This document shows, one piece after another, positions 20,726 to 30,509 of a stretch of 64,000 bases of DNA (positions are counted from its first letter, which is position 1; each line of letters begins with the position of its first letter). The translations under genes and the position numbers were made by a program. The notes beneath the pieces were generated by a model that saw nothing but the letters and a program-made list of their open reading frames with translations, searched no databases and was not told where the DNA came from. This DNA is from Candidatus Providencia siddallii (GTDB lineage: Bacteria > Pseudomonadota > Gammaproteobacteria > Enterobacterales > Enterobacteriaceae). Location: NCBI GenBank assembly GCA_001457715.1, contig CVRF01000002.1, forward strand, positions 62,001 to 126,000. The letters run 5' to 3'.

Positions 20726-20890
20726 CCTGAGTAAATAAAGAGTGTAGTTAAAAAAATAAGTTATGTTTATATATATTTTATATTTTTAGAGTTTATATTA
20801 TTTTTTAAAAAAAAATAAAATATATTTATAAAATGCTATATTTTTGTATATTAAGATTAATCTCATTTAGTAACTTATAATGTTTTATTG

Positions 20891-21190
20891 CTAGTTTTTA
20901 TTTTTTATATTTACGTTATTGTTTGATAGTTGTGTAATTATATAATTAATATTATTGTTTTTTAACTCTTCTATATAATGCCATTTTGTTTTTGGTTTAG
21001 GTGGTATTTTGTTAAAAGTTTTTGTAGTAGTTGGATTTTTTTTAGATTGTGGTATTTTTTTTTGAGATTGATTTAAATACAATAAACTTAATATAGATAT
21101 AACTATTATAGAATTGATAATTATTGATTTTATAATCAATCGTATTTTTATTTTTTTTGATTTTATTTTTTTATCATATAATGAATGCAC
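20891..21190 (-). CDS. ftsN: Truncated cell-division protein FtsN
   Basis: A 99-residue product, against 319 in E. coli. It has a short basic cytoplasmic start, one membrane helix (about 17-41), then a Pro/Thr-rich linker and PPKPKTKWHYIEELKNN. That block aligns with LPPKPEERWRYIKELESRQ of E. coli FtsN, the essential periplasmic E segment, keeping Trp83, Tyr85 and Leu89. The long Gln-rich region and the SPOR domain are missing. The only start available is a GTG at 21190 with no good Shine-Dalgarno, so expression is uncertain. Position between hslV and priA agrees with E. coli (cytR is lost). Confidence 0.75.
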   Translation of the reverse strand: MHSLYDKKIKSKKIKIRLIIKSIIINSIIVISILSLLYLNQSQKKIPQSKKNPTTTKTFNKIPPKPKTKWHYIEELKNNNINYIITQLSNNNVNIKNKN

Positions 21191-21514
21191 GATAGTTATT
21201 GATTTTTTTTATCATAATATTTATTTATTAATAAATGTTATTTTTAAATATAATTAGTTAATTTTAAGTTATAAAAATAAATTATTATGTGTAGAAATTG
21301 TTTAATTGTTTTTTAAATTGTTTGTTAATTATTACAATTATATCATAATTTAGAATTAGATATTAAAAATATTAATTAAAGTTAATTTTTATATATCATT
21401 TATATTTTATATCAAAATAATTTATAATTATTATAATATATATTATCGTTTGATGTACGTTTATATTATGTGTTGTTAGACTTTTTGTATATTTTATTTA
21501 TTATGTATAATAAA
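21191..21514. other. AT-rich spacer between priA and ftsN (cytR site)
   Basis: About 320 bases with no gene recognised. In E. coli the regulator gene cytR lies here; no trace is visible. Confidence 0.5.
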
Positions 21515-23710
21515 TTATATATTGATTGGATCAACATCGATATTCCATTTTATTTTATGAATTTTTGGTTGTTTTAAAACATTATGTAATAATTGTGTTA
21601 TAATTTGTTGTAAATAAAATTTAGATTTATGTTGTAGAATTAGATTCCAAATAAAACGACCATTTTGTTTTGTTTTAATAGAAGGTGAAGGTCCAAAAAT
21701 CAATAATTTTTCATTATATATAATTTGTCGGATGATTTGTTCTTTTATGTTATATAAAAAATCTTGTGCGTCTTTATTATTGTAATCTTCTGATCGTATT
21801 AAGATGTGATTGCTATAAGGAGGTAACATAGCGATGCGTCTTTCTTCCATTGCATCACGTATAAATGCGTTATATCCTTTTTTTAATAGTGTTAATAACA
21901 GTTGATGTTCAGGGTAATGTGTTTGTAAAAAAATTTCGTTTTGCTTTTTTTTTCTTCCAGCACGATCAGACATTTTAATATAAAACTGAGAAAAACGTTC
22001 AGTTGCTCTGAAATCGTTAGAAAATAGTATTTTATCAATATTTAATAAAGCAATTAATGTTACTTCTGGAAAATCATAACATTTTGAAAGCATTTGTGTA
22101 CCAATCAGTATACGAGCTCCCTTTGAATTTATTTCGCTTAAAATTTGTTTAAATTGATTTTTATTGTTAGTTGTATCTTTATCTATACGAGTTATAGGTA
22201 TATTAGGAAATATTTTGGAAGCTCCTTCTTCTAATTGCTCTGTTCCTAAACCGATTGGAGTTAGGTGATTTGAATTACAAATACCGCAGTATTGTGGAAT
22301 AGTTTTATAGCTATTACAATTATGACAAAGTATTTGGTGATTTTGTTTATGAAAAGTATAAAATTGATTGCAACGTTGACATTTAGGTATCCATTTACAT
22401 TTATAACATATTAATGTTTGTGAATAACCTCGTTGATTTAAAAATAAAATTACTTGATTATCTTGTTCTAGATGTTTTTTTAAATTTTCAATTAATAGTT
22501 GTGAAAGACCAAATTTTACGTGTTGTTTTTTTAAATCAATTAAGTGCTGAAAAATAACACGTGAGTTATTTGTATTAATTGTTATGTTTAATTGATTATA
22601 TTTTTTTTTCTGTACATTAAATAATGTTTCAAAAGATGGTGTTGTTGTTCCCATTATAATCGGGATATTATTTATTTTTGCGCGGAAAATAGCTAAATCA
22701 CGTGCATGATAACTCCACCCATTTTTTTGCTTATAAGAATCATCATGTTCTTCGTCTATTATTATGATTCCTAATTTAGCGAATGGTGTAAATAATGCAG
22801 ATCGTGTTCCTATAATAATTGTATTTTGGCCTAATTTTGATCGCAACCATATATTTAAACGTTCAATATCATTAATTTTTGAATGTAATTTATCTATAGT
22901 GGTGTTAAAATGTTTTTGTAAACATTTAACAGTTTGTGGTGCTAATCCAATTTCTGGAGTAAGAATAAGAGCTTGTTTTCCTTGTGTTAATATATTTTCT
23001 AATATATTAATATATATTTCTATTTTTTTAGATCCTGTTACTCCAGTTAACAGCCATGGAGAAAATTTGTTTTCATTAGTTTTAATAATTTCAATCGCTG
23101 TTTTTTGTTCGTTGTTTAAAATGTTTTTTTTATTATTTTTTTTTAAAAAAAAATCTAATTTATTATTAATTAATTTTATTTCTAAAAGTTCAATATATTT
23201 TTTTTTCTTAAGTTCTGTTAATGTAATTTGAGTTATATTAAAATCATTGATTTGATAATGATAAATAGGTTTAAATCGAAGTAAAGATAATGTTTTTTGT
23301 TGTTTTGGAAAATCTTTTAATTCATTTAGATTAATATTTTGTCCTTGTTTAGTTACTTTCCATTGTTGTATTTTAGAAGAATTAATTTTTTTACCTTGAC
23401 GTAATAATTTTGGTAAAGCAAAAAATAAAACTTTTCCGATTGGATAATGATAGTATTGTGAAGACCATAAAAGTAATTTCCAAACATCATCTGTAAAAAC
23501 TGATTCAGTATCGATAATCTGTTCGATGTCTTTTAATTTGTTTTTTAAGATTTTACTTTTAGTATTATAATCAACTACTATACCAACTTTTTTTTTACCA
23601 AACTGTACTATTACACGGCTTCCTATCATAGGAGTATTGATATTTGCAGGAAGCAAATAATCGAAAGTATGATTTAAAGGGGTTTGTAAAGCTACTTGGA
23701 TAATAAACAT
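21515..23710 (-). CDS. priA: Primosomal protein PriA with degenerate helicase motifs
   Basis: Recognises stalled forks and reloads the replicative helicase. It is 731 residues (732 in E. coli). The N-terminal fork-binding domain is present, the two zinc clusters are complete (CYKCKWIPKCQRC and CHNC...CGIC), and the C terminus ends in NIDVDPINI as expected. The ATPase motifs are eroded. Walker A reads GVTGSKKI instead of GVTGSGKT, motif V reads MLSKCYDFP instead of MLAKGHHFP, and motif VI reads KMSDRAGR instead of QVAGRAGR. DEEH is intact. The protein is probably a scaffold for restart rather than a helicase. Confidence 0.95.
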   Translation of the reverse strand: MFIIQVALQTPLNHTFDYLLPANINTPMIGSRVIVQFGKKKVGIVVDYNTKSKILKNKLKDIEQIIDTESVFTDDVWKLLLWSSQYYHYPIGKVLFFALPKLLRQGKKINSSKIQQWKVTKQGQNINLNELKDFPKQQKTLSLLRFKPIYHYQINDFNITQITLTELKKKKYIELLEIKLINNKLDFFLKKNNKKNILNNEQKTAIEIIKTNENKFSPWLLTGVTGSKKIEIYINILENILTQGKQALILTPEIGLAPQTVKCLQKHFNTTIDKLHSKINDIERLNIWLRSKLGQNTIIIGTRSALFTPFAKLGIIIIDEEHDDSYKQKNGWSYHARDLAIFRAKINNIPIIMGTTTPSFETLFNVQKKKYNQLNITINTNNSRVIFQHLIDLKKQHVKFGLSQLLIENLKKHLEQDNQVILFLNQRGYSQTLICYKCKWIPKCQRCNQFYTFHKQNHQILCHNCNSYKTIPQYCGICNSNHLTPIGLGTEQLEEGASKIFPNIPITRIDKDTTNNKNQFKQILSEINSKGARILIGTQMLSKCYDFPEVTLIALLNIDKILFSNDFRATERFSQFYIKMSDRAGRKKKQNEIFLQTHYPEHQLLLTLLKKGYNAFIRDAMEERRIAMLPPYSNHILIRSEDYNNKDAQDFLYNIKEQIIRQIIYNEKLLIFGPSPSIKTKQNGRFIWNLILQHKSKFYLQQIITQLLHNVLKQPKIHKIKWNIDVDPINI

Positions 23711-23868
23711 AATTTAGTATTTACATTGAATTAATTGCTTGATTAAAAAAACTATTTTTATATAAAAATAGTTTTTAATTTATTTTTATTTATATTTTTT
23801 TTTATTTGTTAATGTTACAGTTTGTATTATAACATACTTGAATAGTATTTAATTAAATAGAGGTTTTT

Positions 23869-24099
23869 ATGAAAAAAGGAATTCACCCGAAATATAATAA
23901 AATAAGTGTTATTTGTTCTTGTGGTAATATAATGAGTATTAAGTCAACACTTTGTAATACTTTAAATTTAGATGTGTGCAGTAATTGTCATCCATTTTAT
24001 ATAGGTAAACAGAGAGATATGCTTACTGGTGGTCGCATTGATCGTTTTAAAAAACGGTTTAATTTTCCTTTATTAAAACAAAAAAAATATAAAAAATAA
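23869..24099 (+). CDS. rpmE: Ribosomal protein L31 (zinc-binding type)
   Basis: 76 residues. [20 protein letters not shown] and [15 protein letters not shown] carry the CxC and CxxC zinc ligands of the C+ paralogue, followed by [12 protein letters not shown]. An AGAGG Shine-Dalgarno lies seven bases before the ATG. It is divergent from priA as in E. coli. The lysine-rich tail is a little longer than usual (70 residues in E. coli). Confidence 0.97.
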   Translation: MKKGIHPKYNKISVICSCGNIMSIKSTLCNTLNLDVCSNCHPFYIGKQRDMLTGGRIDRFKKRFNFPLLKQKKYKK

Positions 24100-24715
24100 T
24101 TTTTATAATTGAAAATATTAATTTTTGTAAATTTTACAGATAATGCAGAGATATAATTAAAAAAATTTAATTAAAAAATTTTAAAAGATTTTTTATAAAT
24201 AAAATAAATAAATTTTTAAAATGAAAAATGTTATATTTATTTATGTAAAATTTAGTTATTTTTAAATTAATTGAGTAAACTAAAGATAGTTTATGTTTGA
24301 TTTATAAAAAATATATTTTTTATTATCTTAAAATTTAAATATCAATTGCTTTAACATAATGTTAGTTATTAATTCTATTTTAATTTAAAATAAAAATTAT
24401 CTATTGTAAAAGATATATTTAAATGTATATTATCATATAATAAAATATTATATATAATTTATTTTTTAAATGTCTTGTAATTAATTTATATTAAAATATT
24501 AATTTTTTATTTATTAATTATATTATCTAAATATAGATTTTTATATAATTTTTTTATTGTATAAATATAAAAAAATTTAGTTTTTAAATGATTTAATGTT
24601 TTTTAATAAAGAAAAATACAATTAAAATTGTATATAAATACTTATAATGATTAATATAAAAAATTAATTTAGTATTATTAATAAAGTTGTAATAATATAC
24701 AACATAAAAGATTAA
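24100..24715. other. AT-rich spacer between rpmE and ihfA
   Basis: About 615 bases between convergent genes. It is A/T-rich with no gene or convincing hairpin noticed. Confidence 0.5.
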
Positions 24716-25045
24716 TTAACCAATTTTTTGTCTTGTATATTTAACATTATTATTTTTTAATAATTGATTTTTTAATTGATTTTTTAGTTTTTGTCCTGAT
24801 CGAAATGTAACGACTCTACGGGAGGTAATTAAAATAGTCTTTCCGTTTTTAGGATTACGTCCAGGACGTTGTTTTTTATTATGTAATATAAAATTTCCAA
24901 ATCCAGATAATTTTACTTGTATATTATTTTCTAATGAAATACAAATTTCTTCAAAAAACATTTCTATAAGATTTTTAGCATCGCATTTTTTAACTCCTAA
25001 TTTTTTAAATAAATATTTTGATATTTCGTTTTTTGTAAGCGTCAT
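24716..25045 (-). CDS. ihfA: Integration host factor subunit alpha
   Basis: DNA-bending nucleoid protein that pairs with IhfB. It has 109 residues (99 in E. coli). The dimer helices come first ([17 protein letters not shown]), then [26 protein letters not shown] with the intercalating Pro arm, then [15 protein letters not shown]. The C-terminal tail is about ten residues longer than in E. coli and Lys/Asn-rich. It begins three bases after the pheT stop, as in the E. coli pheST-ihfA operon. Confidence 0.96.
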   Translation of the reverse strand: MTLTKNEISKYLFKKLGVKKCDAKNLIEMFFEEICISLENNIQVKLSGFGNFILHNKKQRPGRNPKNGKTILITSRRVVTFRSGQKLKNQLKNQLLKNNNVKYTRQKIG

Positions 25046-25048
25046 GAA

Positions 25049-27436
25049 TTACTTCCTCAAATACGCGTTAAATCGTTTTTTTAATGTAGCAATGTATAGA
25101 TTAACTATATTAGTAATATCTTTTTCTTCCATTGTTCGTTGAAAATTTTGAAAGATAAGACTAATAGCAAAACTTTTATGTCCTTCTTCTATTCCTTTAC
25201 CAGAATATACATCAAATAAATTTATAGTAACTATATTGTTTTTATTAATTTTTTTACATTCTTCTAAAACTTCACCAGCAGTGATATCTTTAGGTATTAC
25301 AATAGAAATATCTCGGCGATTTATTGGATATTGTGAAATTGTTTTAACTTTTTGAATAATATTTTGTTCTATTAAATTAATATAAATTTCGAACATTATA
25401 CAACGATTACGTAAGTTAAGTTTCTGTTCTATGAACGGATGAATAAGACCAATAAACCCGATGTGTTTATTTTTTAAATAAATACCAGCACTTTCTCCTG
25501 GATGAAGCGCAGTATGTTTTTCTTGATTAAAGGTAATTTTATCTGATTTATTTATTAAATCAAGAATTGCTTCAATATCGCCTTTTAAATCGAAAAAATC
25601 TACTTGTTGTTTTTCTAATGACCAGTGTTCTTTGAATTTATTTCCTGTAACTATACACGCAAGCATTAGTTCTTGACGTACTCCGTATTCTGATTTTGTA
25701 TCAGGAATAAAACAGACTCCAGATTCAAATAATTTAATTCTATTTTGTTGTCGTTTTTGATTATATATAACTGCATTTAATAAACCAGTCCATAATGATA
25801 AACGCATTATTGACATATTATGAGAAATTGGGTTTAATAGTGTTAATGCATTTTGATTTGTATGTAATAATGTATGAATTTCTGGATTTACAAAACTATA
25901 TGTAATTGCTTCATTAAAACCGCGATCAACTAGTAAAGTTTTGATACGATTTAGAGAAACAGAAGTTTTTTTGTGCTGATTATTGGTAAAAGCAATATGT
26001 AGAGGAATGCTTTTGATATTGTTATATCCGTAAATTCTAGCTATTTCTTCAGCTAAATTCTCTTCAGTTTGTATATCAAATCTCCAGCTTGGTACTGTTA
26101 TGTTCCAAGAATTTGTTGAGACTGATACCTTACATCCTATACGTGTTAAAATATCGATGACTAAATTATTAGAAATAAAGTAACCTATTATACGATTTAG
26201 TTTATTTCTTGTTAATGTTAAACTCAATGTTTTTGGTAAAAAATGTTTATTGGTTATATCAATTATATTACTAGCATTTCCGCCACATATTTTTAAAATT
26301 AATGCACTTGTGCGTTCAATTGTTTTACATTGTAATTTATAATCAACACCGCGTTCAAAACGATATGAAATATCTGTTTTAATTTCATAATTTTGTGTAT
26401 GTTTTATAATAACTTTTGGATTAAAGAATGAGCATTCTAATAAAATGTTTTTTGTTTTTGTGCTGATTAGTGCTTCTGTACTAGATATAACACCTGCTAT
26501 CCCTAATATTTTTGATTTATCTGCAATTACTAATGTATTTGGTTTTAATTTTATTATTGTATTGTTTTCTAATGTTATCTTTTCTTCGTTACCGGCCATT
26601 CGTACAAATATAGTGGTATCTAATTTATCTAAATCATAAACGTTTTGTGGTTGACCAAGCTCTATTAGTACATAATTAATTATGTCTGTAATTGTAGATT
26701 TTGTTTGTATACCACATCCTTGTAGTTTTTCTTTTATCCATATTGGTGTTTTTGCTAAGCAATTAATATTTCTGATTATACGACTTAAAAATCGTGGACA
26801 TGCTTCAGGATTTTCAATTTTAATAGGGAAGGTATTTTTTATAGTTGGATTAATAATATGTATTAATGGTTTGTTTAATTTTAATTTATTAATAGCAGCT
26901 AAATCACGTGCGATACCAAGAATGCTTAAGCAATCAGCGCGATTTGGTGTTATATTAATTTCTATTATATTATCATAAAGTTTAAGATAATCTTCTATAT
27001 TAGCTCCAATTATTGCATCTTGTGATAATTCAATAATTTTTTTTTGGTTTTCAGAAATACCTAAATCGTAATTTGAACATAATATTCCATCAGAATATTC
27101 TTCGTGTATTTTATTTTTTTTTATTTTTAAATTTTTTGATAAGTTATGTTCAATTTTTGCTACAGCTGTTTTTAATCCTTTTCTGCAATTTGTAGCTCTG
27201 CAAAAAATATTTAAAAATTTTTTATTACCAATATTTATTTTTGTTTTTACTAAATTGTTTAGTTTTTTGTATTTTGTACATTCTATTATCTCACCAACAA
27301 TAATACCGTTAAATTTTTTAGAAATAGTTGTTATCTCACTAACTTCCAAACCAAGCATTGTTATGTTATTAAATAACATTTCACTACTCATAGATGTATT
27401 ACACCATTCTCTTAACCACAATTCACTAAATTTCAT
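25049..27436 (-). CDS. pheT: Phenylalanyl-tRNA synthetase beta subunit
   Basis: Structural, tRNA-binding and editing subunit of the alpha2-beta2 enzyme. It has 795 residues, the E. coli length. It begins MKFSELWLREWCNTSM, has the tRNA-binding (EMAP-like) domain at about 40-150, the B3/B4 editing region with ITPNRADCLSILGIARDLAA, the B5 domain, and a C-terminal ferredoxin-fold anticodon-binding domain (SQYPINRRDISIVIP). It is coupled to pheS (20-base gap) and ihfA. Confidence 0.98.
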   Translation of the reverse strand: MKFSELWLREWCNTSMSSEMLFNNITMLGLEVSEITTISKKFNGIIVGEIIECTKYKKLNNLVKTKINIGNKKFLNIFCRATNCRKGLKTAVAKIEHNLSKNLKIKKNKIHEEYSDGILCSNYDLGISENQKKIIELSQDAIIGANIEDYLKLYDNIIEINITPNRADCLSILGIARDLAAINKLKLNKPLIHIINPTIKNTFPIKIENPEACPRFLSRIIRNINCLAKTPIWIKEKLQGCGIQTKSTITDIINYVLIELGQPQNVYDLDKLDTTIFVRMAGNEEKITLENNTIIKLKPNTLVIADKSKILGIAGVISSTEALISTKTKNILLECSFFNPKVIIKHTQNYEIKTDISYRFERGVDYKLQCKTIERTSALILKICGGNASNIIDITNKHFLPKTLSLTLTRNKLNRIIGYFISNNLVIDILTRIGCKVSVSTNSWNITVPSWRFDIQTEENLAEEIARIYGYNNIKSIPLHIAFTNNQHKKTSVSLNRIKTLLVDRGFNEAITYSFVNPEIHTLLHTNQNALTLLNPISHNMSIMRLSLWTGLLNAVIYNQKRQQNRIKLFESGVCFIPDTKSEYGVRQELMLACIVTGNKFKEHWSLEKQQVDFFDLKGDIEAILDLINKSDKITFNQEKHTALHPGESAGIYLKNKHIGFIGLIHPFIEQKLNLRNRCIMFEIYINLIEQNIIQKVKTISQYPINRRDISIVIPKDITAGEVLEECKKINKNNIVTINLFDVYSGKGIEEGHKSFAISLIFQNFQRTMEEKDITNIVNLYIATLKKRFNAYLRK

Positions 27437-27456
27437 GAGATAAAATCATGCCTTTA

Positions 27457-28437
27457 TTAAAATTGATTTAAAAAACGAATATCGTTTTCGAAAAATGTAC
27501 GTATATCTGAAATACAGTAACGCAGCATGGTTAACCGTTCTACTCCTATACCAAATGCAAAACCAGAATATTTTTTTGAATCAATATTTACGTTGTGTAA
27601 CACATTTGGATCAATCATGCCACAACCTAATATTTCTAGCCATTTACCGTTTTTATCGATTATATCAGCTTCTGCTGAAAGTTTAGTAAATGGGAAGTAA
27701 GATGGACGGAAACGAATTTGAATATTTTTTTCAAAAAAATTATTTAAAAAGTCGTTAAGTATCCATTTAAGATTAGCAAAAGTAATATTTTTATCTACTA
27801 TAAAACCTTCAGTTTGATGAAACATAGGGGTGTGTTTTTGATCGTAGTCTTTACGATAAACACGACCTGATGATATAACACGAATAGGCGGTTGTTGTAT
27901 ATTCATTATACGAATTTGAACGCTAGAAGTTTGTGTACGTAATAAATGTTTAGAAGTAATCCAAAAAGTATCTTGATTAGTACGTGCTGGATGATATTCA
28001 GAAATATTTAAAGCATCAAAATTATGATAACTATCTTCTATTTCTGGTCCTGATTCAATAGAAAAACCTAGTGTAGTAAATATTTTTTCAATTCTTTGAA
28101 TTGAAATTGTTATTGGGTGTAGGCTTCCGTTTTCAGCACAACGTCCTGGTAATGAAACATCTATTTTTTCTAATTCTAATCGTTTATTAAGCTCCTCTGT
28201 TTCTATTGTTGATTTTCGTGAATTAAGCATATTTTGAAGTTGTTTTTTTGATTTGTCAATTAATGGTAAAAGTTTTTGTTGTTCACTAATTGGTTTTTCA
28301 CGTAATGATTTTATTTTTGATGAAAAAAAACCACGTTTTCCAAAAAGCTTAACACGTATTGATTCTAAATTAGAAATATTTTTAGCTTGCTCAATGGATG
28401 TTTTAGCTTCTAAAACTAATTCATCAAGTTGCAACAT
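27457..28437 (-). CDS. pheS: Phenylalanyl-tRNA synthetase alpha subunit
   Basis: Catalytic subunit of 326 residues (327 in E. coli). An N-terminal coiled coil (about 1-90) is followed by the class II core: motif 2 in [26 protein letters not shown], and motif 3 in [22 protein letters not shown] precedes the ATG. There is no phenylalanine-rich leader peptide in the 140 bases upstream, so the PheM attenuation known from E. coli is not apparent. Confidence 0.98.
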   Translation of the reverse strand: MLQLDELVLEAKTSIEQAKNISNLESIRVKLFGKRGFFSSKIKSLREKPISEQQKLLPLIDKSKKQLQNMLNSRKSTIETEELNKRLELEKIDVSLPGRCAENGSLHPITISIQRIEKIFTTLGFSIESGPEIEDSYHNFDALNISEYHPARTNQDTFWITSKHLLRTQTSSVQIRIMNIQQPPIRVISSGRVYRKDYDQKHTPMFHQTEGFIVDKNITFANLKWILNDFLNNFFEKNIQIRFRPSYFPFTKLSAEADIIDKNGKWLEILGCGMIDPNVLHNVNIDSKKYSGFAFGIGVERLTMLRYCISDIRTFFENDIRFLNQF

Positions 28438-28543
28438 TATTTCTCCATTATTATTTTTTATTATATATATTTTATATATTACTATTATACTAAGATAATA
28501 TAGTGTTATACTATTTTTTTTATTTTATTTATATTTTAAAATT

Positions 28544-28566
28544 AACGAGGAAATATCTTCCTCGTT
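28544..28566 (-). terminator. Hairpin after rplT
   Basis: A perfect 9-bp stem (arms AACGAGGAA and TTCCTCGTT, 5-nt loop) begins 12 bases past the rplT stop. On the minus strand it is followed by AATTTTAAAAT, so the T run is imperfect. It occupies the place of the pheS attenuator/terminator in E. coli. Confidence 0.65.
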
Positions 28567-28577
28567 TAAAGAATAAC

Positions 28578-28934
28578 TTAAATTATGGCTTTTTTTGCTT
28601 TTTCAATTAAAGTAACAAATGTAGGTTTGTCGAAAATTGCAATCTCTGCTAATATTTTACGATCTATTTTAATTGAAGTTTGTTTTAATCCATTAATAAA
28701 TGAATTGTAAGATAAACCATTTTTTCGAGCCATAGCGTTAATTCGTGTAATCCATAATTGACGAAATTTACGTTTACGTTGTCTACGATCTCTGTAAGCG
28801 TATTGAGCTGCCTTAATTACTGCTTGAAATGCAACACGATAAACGCGTGAACTTGAACCATAGTATCCTTTTGCTTGTTTTAAAATTTTTTTATGACGGG
28901 CATGTGATATTACACCACGTTTTATGCGTGACAT
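28578..28934 (-). CDS. rplT: Ribosomal protein L20
   Basis: 118 residues, as in E. coli. It organises 23S rRNA early in assembly, and in E. coli it represses rpmI-rplT translation. The long basic N-terminal helix ([20 protein letters not shown]), the [20 protein letters not shown] segment and the C-terminal RNA-binding globule are all present. Next to rpmI in the standard order. Confidence 0.98.
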   Translation of the reverse strand: MSRIKRGVISHARHKKILKQAKGYYGSSSRVYRVAFQAVIKAAQYAYRDRRQRKRKFRQLWITRINAMARKNGLSYNSFINGLKQTSIKIDRKILAEIAIFDKPTFVTLIEKAKKAII

Positions 28935-28984
28935 ACAAGTTAGTATACTCCTTAATTTTAAAATTAATCAAATAAATTAATTAT

Positions 28985-29182
28985 TTACCATGCGTTAAGG
29001 CATGCTGTTACTAATCCGATATCGCTTTTAGAAACTAACCCTTTTGCACGTAAATTACGTTTACGTTTACTAGATTTTTTAGTTAAAATATGGCGAAGGT
29101 TTGCGTGTTTATGTTTAAAGTTACCTCCTGCAGTTTTTTTAAATCGTTTCGAAGCTCCGCGAATTGTTTTAATTTTTGGCAT
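28985..29182 (-). CDS. rpmI: Ribosomal protein L35
   Basis: 65 residues, as in E. coli. [20 protein letters not shown] and the Lys/Arg-rich middle are typical, with [15 protein letters not shown]. It is 50 bases from rplT. Unlike in E. coli it is 733 bases from infC, with a hairpin in between, so it probably has its own promoter. Confidence 0.98.
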   Translation of the reverse strand: MPKIKTIRGASKRFKKTAGGNFKHKHANLRHILTKKSSKRKRNLRAKGLVSKSDIGLVTACLNAW

Positions 29183-29915
29183 TTTTTTACCTAAAGCTTT
29201 AATTGTAATTATATAAATTAATATATATTATTAAAAATAGATATTTTAGTTTTTTTAATAAATATATAGTTTTAAAATTTGAATTTTTTATACGATTTTA
29301 TCGTATGTTTATTTAAAACTAATTTAAAATATTAATGATTGATTATTTTTGTAAAATATTTTTTATAAAAAATTATATTTTTTATTAAATAGATTTTTTA
29401 GAATAAAGTTATTATTTATAATCTTTATAAGTTTAATATTTTTAATATTTATATATTTAATCTTATAATATTCTACAGTAAAATACTTTATATTTTTAAT
29501 ATTGTAAAATTGATTTGGAATTAAAATTTATATAAAATGTTTATTTTTAGTAGATACAAAAATTAAAATTGATATTTAACAAAGCATTTTATATAACTTT
29601 AGATTGATTTATGATTAATATCAATACGTAAAAAATTTTATTGTTATTTTATATGAAAATTATTCAAGTTTAATTTCTATTATAAATAAATTAATTTTAT
29701 CTACTTAAACAGTAAACCTTTAAATATATTATTGTTTAATATAACATTAAACGTGATTTGTTAATAATTTAATTTTATATTAATTATATTAATATGAATA
29801 ATTTTGTTGTATTTGTTTGTTTATTTTTTATATTTTTTTAAAAATGTGTTGTTTTGACTATTAATAATTCTATTTTTGATATTTTATAATTATACATTTA
29901 ATAACCGCTTAAATA
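29183..29915. other. AT-rich spacer splitting infC from rpmI
   Basis: About 730 bases of A/T-rich DNA where E. coli has only a short gap carrying part of the L20 operator. I see no gene. The infC-side hairpin is at the upper end. Confidence 0.55.
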
Positions 29916-29930
29916 TTAAGCGGTTATTAA
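29898..29930 (-). terminator. infC terminator hairpin overlapping the end of the coding region
   Basis: A perfect 13-bp stem (29898-29910 with 29918-29930, core AACCGCTT) and a 7-nt loop. Its upstream arm, in the direction of transcription, encodes the last codons of infC, and the stop codon at 29916-29918 lies in the loop and stem edge. The C/G block stands out from the background. No long T run follows. Confidence 0.7.
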
Positions 29931-30506
29931 ATTAATTAAATTATATGAAATTAAGATTTGGATTGGAAATTTTTTTTTTGGCGATAATATCATAATCATT
30001 TGTCTTCCTTCTATTTTAATAGGTAATGATTCTACTAAAGCTAATTCAGAAAGATCATTTTTAATACGAGTTAAAACATTAATTCCAATTTGCTGGTGTG
30101 TTATTTCACGACCACGAAAGCGTAAAGTAACTTTAATTTTATCACCAGATTCTAAAAATCTGATTAAACTACGTATTTTAACTTGGTAATCTGCTTCATC
30201 TGTTCCTGGACGAAATTTAATTTCTTTTATTTGAATAATTTTTTGTTTTTTTTTCTGTTCTTTTTGTGATTTATTTTTCTCATAAAGATATTTACCGTAA
30301 TTCATAAAACGGCAAACAGGTGGTTCTGCGTTTGGGGTTATTTCAACTAAATCTACTCCAATTTCTTTTGCTTTAGATAATGCTTCACGTGTATTCATTA
30401 TACCAACTGACTCACCGTTTGTACCAATAACACGTATTATGTTTGCGTGTATTTCTTTATTTATTCGGTTTAGCCTTGATGTTGGGAGTTTTTTTCCGTT
30501 TTTAAT
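29916..30506 (-). CDS. infC: Translation initiation factor IF-3, AUU start and extended C terminus
   Basis: Prevents premature subunit joining and proofreads start codons. Read from the AUU at 30506-30504, the frame begins KNGKKLP and RLNRINKEI and continues through [17 protein letters not shown]. That gives 196 residues, matching the E. coli start (AUU-KGGKRVQ). GGAGG, inside the thrS end, lies upstream at ideal spacing. A later ATG at 30398 would remove the N-terminal domain. Family blocks include [15 protein letters not shown] and [16 protein letters not shown]. After SPKKK, where E. coli ends within a residue, about 15 extra residues follow an A10 tract and run into the terminator hairpin. 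Confidence 0.95.
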   Translation of the reverse strand: MKNGKKLPTSRLNRINKEIHANIIRVIGTNGESVGIMNTREALSKAKEIGVDLVEITPNAEPPVCRFMNYGKYLYEKNKSQKEQKKKQKIIQIKEIKFRPGTDEADYQVKIRSLIRFLESGDKIKVTLRFRGREITHQQIGINVLTRIKNDLSELALVESLPIKIEGRQMIMILSPKKKFPIQILISYNLINLITA

Positions 30507-30509
30507 ATT

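Noticed and set aside
28438..28540. pheM attenuator leader before pheS
   Set aside because: No phenylalanine-rich short frame on the minus strand; only the rplT-side hairpin is present.
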